DNA of 64,000 nucleotides from Stichopus chloronotus (taxonomy: Eukaryota; Echinodermata; Holothuroidea; Aspidochirotida; Stichopodidae): the NCBI GenBank assembly GCA_021234535.1, contig CM037849.1:12009526-12073525 (forward strand), written 5' to 3'. The notes beneath the pieces were generated by a model, which did not search any database, had not been told where the DNA came from, and worked only from the letters and a program-made list of their open reading frames with translations. The first letter of the stretch is position 1. Each line of letters opens with the position of its first letter. Shown here piece after piece: positions 24,223 to 36,244 of this stretch. The position numbers and the translations under genes were made by a program.

Positions 24223-24291
24223 TTCAGACACGAGAAAGATCCAAAATAATAAAACAGCAAATTGGTAAGAAGATTTCGTAAGCTGAGTCAT
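24223..24291 (-). CDS. Signal-peptide exon upstream of gene A
   Basis: ATG at 24291-24289 opens 23 codons with a Lys at position 6 and the hydrophobic core FAVLLFWIFLVS, ending GAA|GTAAGT. The exon is 69 nt, exactly as long as the one at 54540-54608 above gene B, and both end in phase 0. The first FBG exon of gene A needs a phase-1 donor, so a small unseen exon must intervene, or this exon starts another transcript. Confidence 0.5.
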
Positions 24292-25467
24292 TTCTAGAAA
24301 AGAAAGACGCAAAATAAATCTTCAGAATGGAATGGTTGGTGACTTGAATCGATGACTGTCAGAGTAAAGAATAAATGCGGCTTTGCTATCACTAGAATAA
24401 CCTTGGTGCATGAATCCATCATCCGGGTGTCTGAAGGCAGACACTTTCTATGGATGTCCACGTCAACCACCGACTATCATTTTTGATGGTATTATATTCT
24501 CTGGAAATTGTCCATGGGAAACAAATGCATCCCCCCTGTGATCGCGTTGCGCCTCTGAAAAAAGAGCCTTATTTGTCGCATATTTATCAAATGAGGTACT
24601 TACAGGATGTTGTAATATAGACTGCCAAACTAAAACCTTGAATAATGTCACACACTCAACACTTTAATATGAGGAAATGATTAGTTAGTACTACAATATA
24701 GGGAAAAAATATTGATTCATCTCTTATTATCATGAGATATAAAATTGAGTTCATCTGTCAAACATCTTAATTTTAAATTCATTTTGCAGTAGGAGTACGT
24801 ATTATAATAGTTCACATTTCAAAGAGTTTAAATGTTTCCTTTCATCCTCGTTTCACAAGGTTGTTACTTCTTACATATTCATCTCATACCTCTTATAGTC
24901 AATTTGTTATGCGATCGAACCATAGAAGACAACCTGGCCTACGAAACAGGCAGAAGATGATAATGGTATTGCGTCATTACAATTTCTGTACAACGTTGTA
25001 CATGAAAGCAGTTGACTGTATGGCATTGGTTTTGTACTGACTAATGTGTAAGTCTTTCGGGAGATAAAAAAAATAACGAATAAAATATTGGAAAGGTATA
25101 TCCGTGTAAAAATGTGATTAAAGCAAATATCATTCACAACTCAAATCATCGTTTTTAGATTGTGTATGTTTGTTTACATCTGTTCTCTTCAAACTCGTAA
25201 CTTAAAGGTTGTGTGACATGCTTTTAGAAAAGACCACTCTTCATTCAGAAGCTGAAAAGTGAAACTCTGAGTGAAAATCCGTTGGAATTTTGTTCATGCC
25301 TTTTACAGTTTTTGGGATGTGGATTTTCGAAAGTTTCTGCAAAATGCAAAACAGATGACGTGAAGTGTTGCACGGTGTTAATATTCTTTTGTTGAGCCTA
25401 TATATTTTGCCTCTAACTACTTAATTACTGAGTTTCACATTGGTAAATGATATCGATATTTCTAGAA
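24292..25467. other. Intergenic stretch, promoter region candidate for gene A
   Basis: Nothing coding is recognised. It would contain the gene A promoter if 24223-24291 is the first exon, but no TATA box or other element can be placed with confidence in such AT-rich sequence. Confidence 0.4.
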
Positions 25468-25578
25468 AAAAAAATGCACGCTTTCCAAACAAAACCTTCC
25501 GTGCATATAAAATTACCAAATGTCCTTGAAATAAAGGTTATGTAAACAAAGGATTAACATAAGACATATTATATCATA

Positions 25579-25587
<9 letters not shown>
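25468..25587. repeat. Left copy of a 120-bp exact direct repeat
   Basis: It is identical by eye to 26480-26599 over about 120 bp, from an A-run and TGCACGCTTTCC to ATATCATAATATATATA. The two copies sit 1012 bp apart and flank a LINE 3' fragment. Confidence 0.9.
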
Positions 25588-25634
<47 letters not shown>

Positions 25635-25675
25635 AATATAAATATATAATATAAATATAAAATATATATTCTTTC
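25588..25675. repeat. (TA)n microsatellite left of LINE fragment
   Basis: Long near-pure TA run with AAT interruptions between the left direct repeat and the LINE sequence. Long Ile/Tyr open frames through it are not genes. Confidence 0.9.
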
Positions 25676-26335
25676 TGTAAAACCCAGGATGAAACAATTG
25701 AACATTTATTTTTGGGTTGTTATATTGTTTCCTCTTTTCTATTAGATGTGGAAACAACCTTTATTGGCAATTACTTTAGCTTTTCGAAAGAGGATTATTT
25801 TTTTGGCTATAAGTTGTTATTGAAGCACCCGTATAATTTTTTTATTTACCATGTTAAATTTTACATCTTCCAATGCAAATTGAATAACAAGGAACCTAAT
25901 ATTTTTGATTTTCGCCATAAATTTAACTTTGCGCTACAAGTTTTAAATAATTTCGATAAAAAAGAAAGGGAAAACGTTACTTTAATTATGATGAATTATA
26001 CAATGTGTTTATTTGTCGTGAAAATTGATATATATATATGTATGTGTGTGTATGTGTGTATATGTATAGATATATATATATATATGTGTATATATATTTG
26101 TCTATATATATTGTGTATGTGTGTGTATGTATATATATATATATATATATGTGTGTGTTTATGTATGTTTATATATTATGTACCTGTTAATTGATAGCGA
26201 TCAATTTCGAAACGTACTTGTTTATGTTGTGTTTAAATACTTTCTTATTAACGTGTAACTATGTTGTAAACATTTTGATATTACGCTGTAAATCACAAGT
26301 GAAATGAATTGAATAAAATTTGGATGATTCCCCCC
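25676..26335 (+). mobile_element. 5'-truncated LINE 3' end, Tx1/L1-like
   Basis: The open frame to about 26020 gives CKTQDETIEHLFLGCYIV, a zinc-knuckle-like C-terminal motif typical of Tx1/L1-like reverse transcriptases, followed by YKLLLKHPYNFFIYHVKFYI and an N-to-K rich tail. A 3' untranslated region with TA/TG repeats (about 26025-26180) follows and ends AATAAAATTTGGATGATTC at about 26310-26330. The reverse transcriptase itself is missing, so it is a short 5'-truncated insertion. Confidence 0.7.
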
Positions 26336-26364
26336 CAAAAAAATATATGTATAAATATATATAC

Positions 26365-26397
<33 letters not shown>

Positions 26398-26413
26398 TAT
26401 ATGTGTATATGTG

Positions 26414-26478
<65 letters not shown>

Positions 26479-26479
26479 T
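26336..26479. repeat. (TA)n/(TATG)n microsatellite right of LINE fragment
   Basis: TA and TATG run between the LINE 3' end and the right direct repeat. Confidence 0.9.
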
Positions 26480-26589
26480 AAAAAAATGCACGCTTTCCAA
26501 ACAAAACCTTCCGTGCATATAAAATTACCAAATGTCCTTGAAATAAAGGTTATGTAAACAAAGGATTAACATAAGACATATTATATCAT

Positions 26590-26599
<10 letters not shown>
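26480..26599. repeat. Right copy of the 120-bp exact direct repeat
   Basis: Second copy of 25468-25587 in the same orientation, again followed by a TA microsatellite (to about 26660). Lack of divergence means a recent event or an assembly duplication. Confidence 0.9.
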
Positions 26600-26621
<22 letters not shown>

Positions 26622-26659
26622 TATATATGTGTATGTATGTATATATATGTATATATTAT

Positions 26660-29600
26660 ATAACATATTATATTGTTTGTGACGTCTCTTGACGTGACAA
26701 ATTTGCATACTTAGCCAATGTTTAGTCATGATAACAGCTGTGAGACACTAATTTGCCTGTAAATTGGTCAATCTTTGACGGATTTTGATGGAACGTGTGG
26801 TTATTTTTAAAATTTTCAATGCTAAACGCATCCAATACCCCGAATTTCATTTTCATGTCACAGTTATTTAAATTAAAGTCAGCTCACTTGTCTTTGCTTA
26901 ACTTTCAGTGACGAGAACTTATATCCTATCGACTTCAAAGTATCCCTCACAGTCAACGCTTCATTTGCGGTCCTTGTCATCGATTTATTTCACTCGTTAT
27001 TTTTTTCTCTACAGTTACAACGAGGACAATGAAAGGCCTATTATACCTTTCAAGTTACATTTGAACATTTGATTGTTACCGTTTTCTGAATTTTAAGTTG
27101 GGAACATGTTCTACACATGTTCTACGAAGGAAAATGCTTTATTAAAGTTGCGTTCAAACTCGCATTTGTGAGAAGTTTTACCCTTTAGCCAACACACTGA
27201 AATGTCATATTTGGTATTGAGTCAGTAGAAGTTGCAGTGTGCTTTGCAAACACAAAATATCTTTAAAAAAATGGTCTTTGTATCTCATGCACGAGACAGC
27301 AGAGCATTTGCAAAACACAACGCTGCAGAGAAAATGCACCCTGAATGAAAAAAAAAAGGTATGATTCTTGTTAATTTACATAATATTTAAAGCAGAAACT
27401 CATGTTTGAAAAAGCATGCATCAAAGTACTGGCTATGCTTCTAACAGGTGTTAGAAGCTACAGAAACTACCATACCGAGGTTTGTTGTCCAAAATAGCTT
27501 ACTTTCCAAACGAAAGTCGTTCGCATAGGAGTTCCGTTGTACGGTAGGTTATTTTCAGTGCCGTACATCCATCACAGGGCCAGGTTCCGGCTAATTTTGT
27601 AACCGAAAAAAAAAAACTAAATCACATTTCTTTTTGGATTCCTGGTGAAAACGTGACTTAATTTACAGCATGAGCAATGTGTCTCGAAACACGAAAGTAT
27701 TAACATCTGCAATCGATACTTTGGTTCACATTCGTATAAATAATAAATCTGTGTTTTCCCCGTTTATGCACAATACTAATGCAATGGACGCTGGTGATTT
27801 TTTTCATCGAGATGTTACTCTTCTCATTTCGTTTCCCAAAGTTCCCTTTCACAGTTTAGTATGGCCTCATTCACAGTATATTTCCACTGTTTGGAGACAA
27901 AAAGTTTTCCAGGAATGTGATATTGTCAATGACAATATACTTTTTTGACAAAATTGTTTTTTTTTGTTGGTATAACACTCTGATGGTGACGCCTGTAATA
28001 TTTCAGAGATAAAATTAATTACCTTTAAAAATTAAAGTTTATACATGGGTAGCTATTATGCTATTCACATTTGTACAAATTGTTTCCTCAAACTGTAACA
28101 ACTTTCACTTCCTGTAGTTGATTTACCAGTGTGGTACGTTATTTTGACATAAAATCCTTTACTTATATTTTACCACTCAATTTCCCTATACGCTTTACAT
28201 TGGTCAAGTGTCATTCTTTTGTTTCTTGGTTTTTCAGGTGTGATTTTTCACACAAGTAGACGAAACCCATTAGAACAAAGACCAAATAGTACCACATTCA
28301 CTGCACTGTATAAGCTTGGATTTCTTTTGATCTTTGAACGGTTACAACGCCTGTAGTGAATGCTGTTTTTCTCAGGATTTGCGATATCCATGTATAATGT
28401 GACAATAAACATGTGGCTGATAATACTTTCACTTGACTTTGGAAAAAAATAATGGTAAACTAAGGACGGCGATGCGAAGATTACTACAAGTTCTGTATTG
28501 AAATTACGTATTGTGAATTAACTGGATGCTTAGTGGAAGTTAGCCTGACGTAAAAGACCACGTCCTACGGAAGATTCCTTTGTAGTTTCATTGAATTGAC
28601 TATGTAAGCTTGTATTTAAAGGTAAGAAGAGCTCACCAAACTTTTCTTGAATATACTTCGTGCTAAATGTTAATTATGTTTGCTCCGATTAATGACTTGC
28701 GTATATCTCCGTGTATGGTGTCTATAAATAATAGCATAAGGAATTGTTTTCAGTTATTTCACTGCCGTTGAGGTATGCACCATGTAGTTCAGTAACCTTA
28801 CCAGTGATGTCCTGAAATTGCATGAAAAGAACAATTTACTGAACTAGGATTTGAGAATGATTCATATTACTTCACTTCCAAGGTATAATTGATAGTTCTC
28901 TGTGTGATGTAAAACTCTCCTCAAAGCGTACTAGTGATATGAATTTTGAATTTGAAATATAAACGATTTATTTACAAACATATTGTCATATTTATTAAAG
29001 TGACACACACGGAATAATTGTACTGTCCATGACGTCATGGACAGTACCAAGATACGCTTCTCATTTTCGAGAGGCAGTTGTTTTGTTCAATGTTTCTTGA
29101 TCCACATTCAATGGTTTGCTCTACAACAGCTCATTGTGTTGAGGGGATCATGTATATGGCTTAATTAGACCGGTTTTTTATTTTGGCAGTTTTGTATTTC
29201 TTTTTCGCAGTTTAAGAAATGAGTAAGTTACACTCCTAACCTTACAGTGTACATGATATAGCGTGATAATCACTCCGACGGTGAAACACATATCTCTGTA
29301 CATGGTCGCAATTCCACTGCAGAGACAGTAAAGATGCTCGCAATATATACAACACACTGACATCTGACAATACCATAATACGGAGTCTGTTAGTTTAGTT
29401 TAGTTCAGTTTTTCCTTTCCTTTGTAACAATAATTAATATTACTGCTAATATTAATGTTAATTAATATCACTGTTTGCAATTATGAACAAGAGGACAATC
29501 CACAGTTTTGCGTATCTCATCGCCAGCATGCACTGACTTCAATACAGGACATGCACATGAGGATTTGAAATAGTTTACTGCAACCATATCTCACAGAGAC

Positions 29601-30079
29601 ATAGTTCGGGGAACTAGTTGTAAATAAAATGGTGGTAAGCAAAGCCGAACATTTTAATACTGATATCTACTGTAAGGTAGCAACCTTTAGGTTATAGACT
29701 GGTGCTTCTAGGCTCAAGTAACGATAACAATAACGGCTCAAAAGTATCTTAAAGTGGTTAGAATAAGGGGCAGGATATAAGAGCATCCCTCTAGGCTCTA
29801 TGGGTTATTTGCACATTAGTCTCCTATGTACCTTGTGTAGGACCTGGTTCTGCTAAAATTATTCTTTGACTTAAAACAATGTTCTCATAATTGGCAGGGA
29901 TGTTGAAAGACATTATCCACAGGGACTAGTTCTGTCTCGTGATACGGATTCTGGTTCTTAAGTTTATTACCAAACCATCATATAATTTCACCAATTTACT
30001 ATAAGAGTGATATGTTGTATCTTCATTATTGTGTTCATAGGCACGGCCTTGCAAAATTTTGCATACAATGCTTAATTAG
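26660..30079. other. Spacer with no supported gene
   Basis: No exon or repeat protein is recognised. The 92-codon frame at 27670-27948 has no familiar motif. A perfect 28-bp palindrome lies at 29020-29047 and is listed separately. Confidence 0.5.
29020..29047. repeat. Perfect 28-bp palindrome centred on a CRE-like site
   Basis: The left arm GTACTGTCCATGAC is the exact reverse complement of the right arm, with no spacer. The centre is TGACGTCA, the consensus for CREB/ATF-type bZIP dimers. The flanks break the symmetry. Confidence 0.85.
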
Positions 30080-31060
30080 CTCTCTTAATATGGTGGAAAT
30101 TCAAATTTTTGGGAAAAATCGGCTTTTTCCTCAGAAGTCAGCAAATTTCACTGGATTTACCTTTACAGTAATATCACGTTAAACAGTATGTGTTCTATGG
30201 GAAGTCCTTACAAAGCCGTAAGTTAATTGGTCTAATAGTTCTCGAGATATGGCGGAAATCCAAATTTTGGGACAAAATTGGCTTTTTTCCTCAAAAATCA
30301 GCAATTTTCAGTGGATTTATCTTTACAGTAATATTATGTTAAACAGTATGTGTTCTCAGGTAAGTTCTTACAAAGGTTTAAGTTAATTGGTCTCATCGTT
30401 CTCAAGATATGCTGGAAATACAAATTTTGGGGCAAAAATTTTTTTTTTTTGCTCAAAAATCAGTAAATTTCACTTCCTTTACTATAAGAGTGATATACCT
30501 AGAATAATACATTCTCAAGTAAGTCCTTTTGCATTAAATGCTCAAATACATCTTAAGATATGCTGGAAATAGCAACTTTTGGGGTAAAATTGGCTTTTTC
30601 TTCTAAAACATCATCAAATGTAACTCGATTTACCATTACAGTAATATTATGTTGAACAATGTGTTCTCAGGTAAGTACTTATAAAACTTCAAGTTAATTG
30701 GTCTCATAGTTCTCAACGTATGCTGGAAATACAAATTTTGGCGCAAAATGGGCCTTTTTTCTAAAAAATCAGCAAATTTCACTCCCTTTACTAGAAAAGT
30801 GATATACCTTGGATATTTCATTCTCAAGTAACTTTTTGCAAAATTTTAAATGCTCAAATACTTCTCAAGATATGGTGGAAATAGCAATTTTGGAGCATAA
30901 TTGTTTTTTTTTCTTCTTCAAAAATCAGCAAATTTGACTCGATTTACCATGCAACTAATACTTCTTGGACATATTGGAATCATGCACAATCTTACCAAGT
31001 TTCAAATTAATCGCTCTTATGCTTTTCAAGCTATTCTGGAAAAAACACAACTTCGACAGG
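30080..31060. repeat. Diverged tandem array, period about 155-160 bp, 6-7 units
   Basis: Units are marked by GATATGGYGGAAAT or GATATGCTGGAAAT at about 30093, 30251, 30411, 30562, 30722 and 30874, with a weaker one near 31031. Shared words are CAAATTTTGGG, CAAAAATCAGCAAATTTCAC, TTTACAGTAATAT, GTTCTCAGGTAAGT and AAGTTAATTGGTCTCAT. It is followed by a CA-rich tract and, after about 150 bp, by a composite-repeat hairpin module. Confidence 0.8.
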
Positions 31061-31310
31061 TCCGGACGCATGCACACACACACGCACGCACACACGAACA
31101 TAACTTTATTTTCCATTCATTCCGAGGACGTAATTGTGCTTTCTTTTGTTTTTCCTTCCTCAACCCTAACCTTAACAATAGACTGTCTATTGATATTCTT
31201 GAGAGAACCGGAGAAATCTATTGAATTTTCTATAGCGGCCCTAAAATCTATTGTTTCGGTCCTCGATCCCACCCGAAAACAAGGGCACACGCACACACAC
31301 CCGAACACAC

Positions 31311-31520
31311 ATTGGCACGGACACGTTTTCATTAATACCACCCAACAGGACCCTCCTGTACCCATGGTCACTCTACCATGGGGTACCCCTGGGGTGTCGC
31401 TACTTAGCCAATCCAAGCGTTTCGATGGCAACCATTCTCCCATGGGTGCACAGTACAATATATAGCTCCTCTAGACAGGTGACTACAATATCTCATCTAG
31501 CCCCTACAGGGCGATGAGAT
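31311..31520. repeat. Composite-repeat 3' module with terminal hairpin, copy 2
   Basis: Close copy of 10533-10743. The terminal hairpin at 31490-31520 keeps arms ATCTCATC and GATGAGAT and inner arms GCCC and GGGC, with the loop changed from CTATA to CTACA. Confidence 0.8.
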
Positions 31521-31529
31521 AAAAAGAAG

Positions 31530-32840
31530 TAATGAATGCGCGCAGTGTACACTATAATTCAAACGTAAAAAAACTAGGGCATTGTAAAGTGTCATCAGTG
31601 TCTGTCTTGGCAAAGTTAGATGATTGTCGATTTGTACCCTTCGGAATTTGGTGCTGTTGGTGCTGTGTAAAATTGTAATTTCATCAGTTTGAAGGGTGTA
31701 CGATTGAGTGCGGCCAATTGTATGTAAAAAAAATAAGAGTTGTGCTCCATTAATATTTAATGATACTTTTTTTGTAGCTAGCAAAAGTCTCACTTCCTTA
31801 ACTTCTTAAGCAGTAATCATATCTAAGGCACGTTGAATATCATTATTATGGATGTAAATAGTTGTATCGTCAGCGAAGAGTATAAAATTTAAGACATTGG
31901 AAGAGTTGCATAAATATTTACATAAATAAGAAAGAGCAACCGTCCAAGAATTGAACCTTGAGGTACACCGATATTAACAGTAGTAAGGAAAGAATCTTTA
32001 CCGTTGAATCTTACAAATAGTGTGCAATCTTTTAGATAGCTTTCAATCCACCTAAGTGAAATACCACGTATGCCTTACATATAACGCTTCTTCAGTAAAA
32101 TACTGTGGTCTAAGGTATAACGGTTTAGACAAATCAATAAATAAAGCAACGGTTTTCAAGTTTCTATCTAAACTACTAGTAACATCATCAATAAATTTCA
32201 ATGATGACAAATAAGTTGAGTGATTCTGTCGATAGCCGAATTGACCAGAGAAGATTAAATTATACTTATTAATAAATGACCATGGACGATTATACGCAAG
32301 TCTTTCATACACTTTTGAACCCATGCTATGGGTCCCCATTTCCTCTCACGAGTTAAGGTATCTAAAGTTAAAAGGAGGTCATCATTAAAATGATAAACAT
32401 TTCCACTTTGAGGACCGTAAGCAACGCCAATGATAATATTTCTACGATTTGGGAATAATATTTCCTACAAAAAGGGATTCATAGTGGTGTGTGTCACCTA
32501 GATCCTGTCGTATCGAGTAATCTAGTTTATCATTGAGATACAATCCTATCCCACCCCCTCGTTTGGCATCTCTTCCTTTACAGACAAAGTTGTAACCTGG
32601 TATTTATACAAGGAAGAGTAGTCAGTTTTTCATATCCAAGTTTCAATGATTGTAATAAAAGTGAAAGGGTAATTATTGATGCTAGATACGAAGTTACAAA
32701 TGTGATCGAATGTTTGGGGTTAACTTCTAGAGTTTATATGAAGTATAGAAAGATTCTCTATATCATCAACGGAAAGTACATGAAAGTTGTCACAGTTTAC
32801 ATAATTACAACTTACCGCAGGTGAAAAATATGTTTGATCT
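31530..32840 (-). mobile_element. Internally deleted LINE (endonuclease and reverse-transcriptase pieces)
   Basis: From 32830 down the minus strand gives endonuclease pieces in several frames (ILHINSRS, FTFITIIETWI, NIIIGVAYGPQSGNVYHFND to about 32370). After only about 30 bp come RT pieces: KVYERLAYNRPWSF, GQFGYRQNHSTY and FIDLSK (32340-32130), GVPQGSILGR (about 31960) and the catalytic-box variant LFADDT (about 31875), then a thumb-like end to about 31530. Motifs fit CR1/L2/Jockey-type elements. The endonuclease end and RT start are deleted, and frames are broken. Confidence 0.8.
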
Positions 32841-33184
32841 TCTTGCAAGTTCCCTGTCATCATTAAAACAATAAACAACGATTAATACAACAATAACAAC
32901 AGTAATACTGCAGAAAAAAACAAGAACAGCTACAGAGAGGAAATAATTACAATTAACACACCGAAGATAACAAAAGGGTGTAGCAAACGATGACCCATAC
33001 GAAGAATACACTTAATATGATATTTACAACAAGCAAAGAAAACAGCCAATTATCCGAGTCAATCAAGAGAATTAGGGCTGTAAATGTGCTCACCATATGA
33101 AGAAGAAGAAGATGTTGTTGACGAACATATTGTATAAATTATCCAAGGAAACTATGAAAGACGTAGAGGGGAAATGCGAAAAAA

Positions 33185-33965
33185 AAAAAAAAGAACCATC
33201 TCCGCAAAATGACAAAAATCGGAAATTTGACGAATTAGTTAACTTGTCAAAAGTTTAAAATTCTGAAAATTGTCATTTTGCTGAGTTACAATATCTGCTA
33301 AAAGTGGCCAATTTCGAAAAATTGTCCATTTGAAGAGATAAAACGACTCATCAAAATAGCAACATTCGGAAAGATGTGATGTTGTTTGATTTAGAACATT
33401 TAGTCAAATGACAAAACTCGGAAAATTGTCATCTTTCCCAGTTAGAATATTTTCAAGTTGTCAAAATCTTGAAATCCGGAAAACTGTCATTTTGCTGAAT
33501 TAGAACATCAAAAAGGCGGGGCGTGTCACTGTCGATTACTTTCACTGGAAAGAGTGAATGCAACATGAGGTGTATACTGGTTGAAAACATCGCACGCAGG
33601 CAACAATACTGCGTATCAATTACACCAACATACAGTGAAGCTAACCTTATGCTTATAATTCAGACTTTCTAGACTATTGGATCTCATTTTACGACAACAT
33701 TCCGAATTTCGTCATTTAAACAAGAGGTTCTCGGCAAAATGGCAATTTTCCAAATTTCGCCATTTTGGCGAGATGTTGTAACTCGACAAAATGACAATTT
33801 CCTAAATTTAGCCATTTTGATAATTTGTTTTATCTAGGCAAATGACAATTCTGTTGAATTTTCCACTTTGACGAGATTTTCGAACTCGGCAACGAGGCAA
33901 TTTTTCGAATTTTGATGTTGGAACTCTGCAAAATGGCAGTTTTGTGAATTTATTATACCCCACAT
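33185..33965. repeat. Foldback element: inverted arms made of short AT-rich repeats
   Basis: The left part (33200-33510) repeats units such as CGGAAAATTGTCATTTTGCTG followed by GAGTTA-like words. The right part (33700-33960) carries their reverse complements, for example AACTCGACAAAATGACAATTT. About 190 bp of unrelated sequence separates them. It lies between two LINE fragments. No transposase is seen, so it is probably a non-autonomous foldback element. Confidence 0.7.
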
Positions 33966-34049
33966 CTGAACAATAAAGTATCAGAGTTAACATTGTTATA
34001 TGTGGTGTATTGTTTTCTGTTGGAAAGTTTATTTCAAACCATAGAAGAG

Positions 34050-35110
34050 GAATTATTATAATATCATAAACGTTTTTTCTTCAGTGAGATATAATGGTCA
34101 AGAGTATCGAACGCTTTGCTAAGATCCATAAAACACGAAGTACGTGTTTTTTCTTGGATGAACAACTGGGAATCTTGTCGCAAAAATTGCTGTTGATATG
34201 TGTTCATTCAAGGCATATTGACATGGACGTAAATTGTTGTGCATTAAGAAAGTATACAGTCTAATATGCAGAACTCTTTCGATGATTTTGGAGAAACTGG
34301 AGAGGATAGATACGGAACGATAATTACTTATCCGAGAGGCATCGTCCTTGTTTTAATGGGTATTACTTCGGCAGGTTTCATTTTGCTAGAGAAAGTACCA
34401 GTACTGGTAACAAGTTAATAGTGACGACCAAATGATGTGTGTAATAGGAAGGACGTTATTCACAATTATTTTCCTTAGAGGATTATTGCTGAGTTCATCA
34501 TGACTGATTGAATCACTAAGTTTAAGTGAGTTTATTACCTGAATTATTTCAAATAGTGTAAATGGAGTAACAAAATAAGGAAGATGCACATAGTGTTTTC
34601 AGGAAATGTTTAAAATTTACAGTGGTAGCCTGTACCGTTGATGTTTGCTCAGGTTCTATATTCACAACGTTTGTGTCGAAAGTATAAACGATATCATTTG
34701 GTTGGTCATAAATACAATTATTATGAGTAAGCCTATTTATGGGAGCATAATTTTTTTATTGACCAAGAATATCATTTACAATATTCTATGTAGTAACGAT
34801 ATCACCATCTGAGTTCTCTATTTTTGTACCATAGGCTAGAGCTTTTTCTTTGACAAGCCTAAGATAGGTATGGACGTATTACGATACTTTTAATACCTGT
34901 AGTTATTTGTGGTGGCGTCTTTAGTCGCATCTTTTATGCTGGTCTTATAATACATTTTTCCTTGTTTTTATTGATTACAATACTCCTTTATTAATCCATT
35001 TTTTAATGGTGCAATTATGCTTAACTCCTGATAGGCTTTATAAACGTTTTTGTTACAATAATAGTAATTAAATTTGACATAAATACATTCAAGGCTTGTT
35101 CCGCATTTAG
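34050..35110 (-). mobile_element. LINE fragment (linker and start of reverse transcriptase)
   Basis: Minus-strand pieces in broken frames include a linker with KEKALAYGTKIENSDGDIV (about 34830), EIIQVINSLKLSDSISHDEL (about 34510), an AEVIPI segment (about 34365), an SPVSPKSSKEF/SSFSKIIERV overlap (about 34280) and DLSKAFDTLDH (about 34100). It includes the same RT part as the neighbour at 31530-32840 but differs in sequence, so it is a separate element. Confidence 0.75.
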
Positions 35111-36244
35111 TAATAATGTTTGTTGTAAAGTAGCAAAGGTCTGTAGGAATTACAAAGAAACTCAAACAAGTCCTTCATTCTATTCTTTTTATCCTTGAAT
35201 AATGTATTGCTTTGGCAGATAATTTCGTATACAAAATAATTGATAATTTAATTCAATCATAATTATTTTAAGATAATTTTTAAAAATATTATAAAGGGGT
35301 TTGACTAATAGTTAATCAGTTTTAATGTTTCTGTCTTGCGATATAGTGCAACAGAGTTGTGTGTCGAAACCAAGTAGAACATGTTTTGTCCGCTTTTTAA
35401 AGTTATTGTCAATTACACAAGTTTACTATTAGCTTTAATGCCTTGTTAGTGCTAATCAGTGGGGTGTTAAATATAGTTACCACTGACCTATAACTGGTAT
35501 ATGCTGATGCAAGTGGGCAGTGGTTCTTTATTTTATCACTTTATGGTACTTTGATATAAAATAGTAACAAAAGAAACTACGATAAATGAGAAGTTTAAGT
35601 TTCTGTAAACATTTTTATTCAATATAATTTTGTCAAATCTTGAAAAGCGACGTTTTTCCTCAGTGACATGTGGTTCATTATTGATTGTTACAACTATGAG
35701 AAATCACCTAATGCTATGAAGAATTTATACAGGGTGGAAATGGACAACAGGCTATACACCATAAAGTCATGCTTGTAAACATAAGTGGTGGTTGACCTCT
35801 CACAACAAATCATGGCTAAATTCAACAATAAGAGGCATAAACACTTATATACACATAAAATCCTGAAATCCCGTCCCCTCTCACCCAATCCAGGTAACTA
35901 CCCTTGATAAAACAAATACAACAATAAAAACAAAATTAAAACAACAACAAGTGTAGCACACATGTACTGTTAGCCAAGAAACATATCAAACTTGATAGGG
36001 ATGTTGTCACTATGTGTCACGACATATCAAAAGCATCAAAACATGTAATACAAAGACCAATATCACGTTTCTTACAAGTTACTATTGTGCACTTCTGTTC
36101 TTCCTTTGTGCCGCAATGTACACAGCGTCGTAAAGCTAGCATTTGACAACCTACATTTCTAAGTCTGGCACTGTTTTGAGTTTAGTGGAGCAAAGCCTCC
36201 ATGTGTTGTAAACCCTTGTCGCTTCTTTCAACAGTGGCTATTGT
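35111..36244. other. Spacer, nothing recognised
   Basis: AT-rich sequence with no exon, repeat match or coding motif that I can support. Confidence 0.45.

Larger units (their letters stand above)
12602..24291 (-). pseudogene. Gene A: secreted half-FBG / TIL / 3x TILa-EGF / FBG protein, with disabling lesions
   Basis: Minus-strand exons in order: 24223-24291 (signal peptide, link uncertain), 20264-20439 and 19619-19883 (first two thirds of an FBG domain), 16244-16455 (TIL), 15563-15775 and 15166-15378 (TILa/EGF-like units), 14759-15064 (third unit fused to FBG start), 14037-14298 (FBG middle), 12602-13091 (FBG end with Cys/Tyr insertion). All borders from 20439 down have GT..AG sites and matching phases. 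The order equals gene B's, so this is a duplicated architecture, not chance. The product would be about 712 residues after the signal peptide. Lesions: TAA at 19755-19757 where gene B has CAA, and a net 1-base loss at about 12725-12760 that cuts off the last 40 or so residues. FBG domains bind sugars or acetyl groups; TIL modules are cysteine-rich protease-inhibitor-like folds. Role is inferred only. It could still be transcribed. Confidence 0.75.

Noticed and set aside
25569..26557. Long Ile/Tyr open frames through the TA tracts
   Set aside because: They are products of (TA)n and (TATG)n microsatellites; only the LINE C-terminal frame in the middle has real protein similarity.
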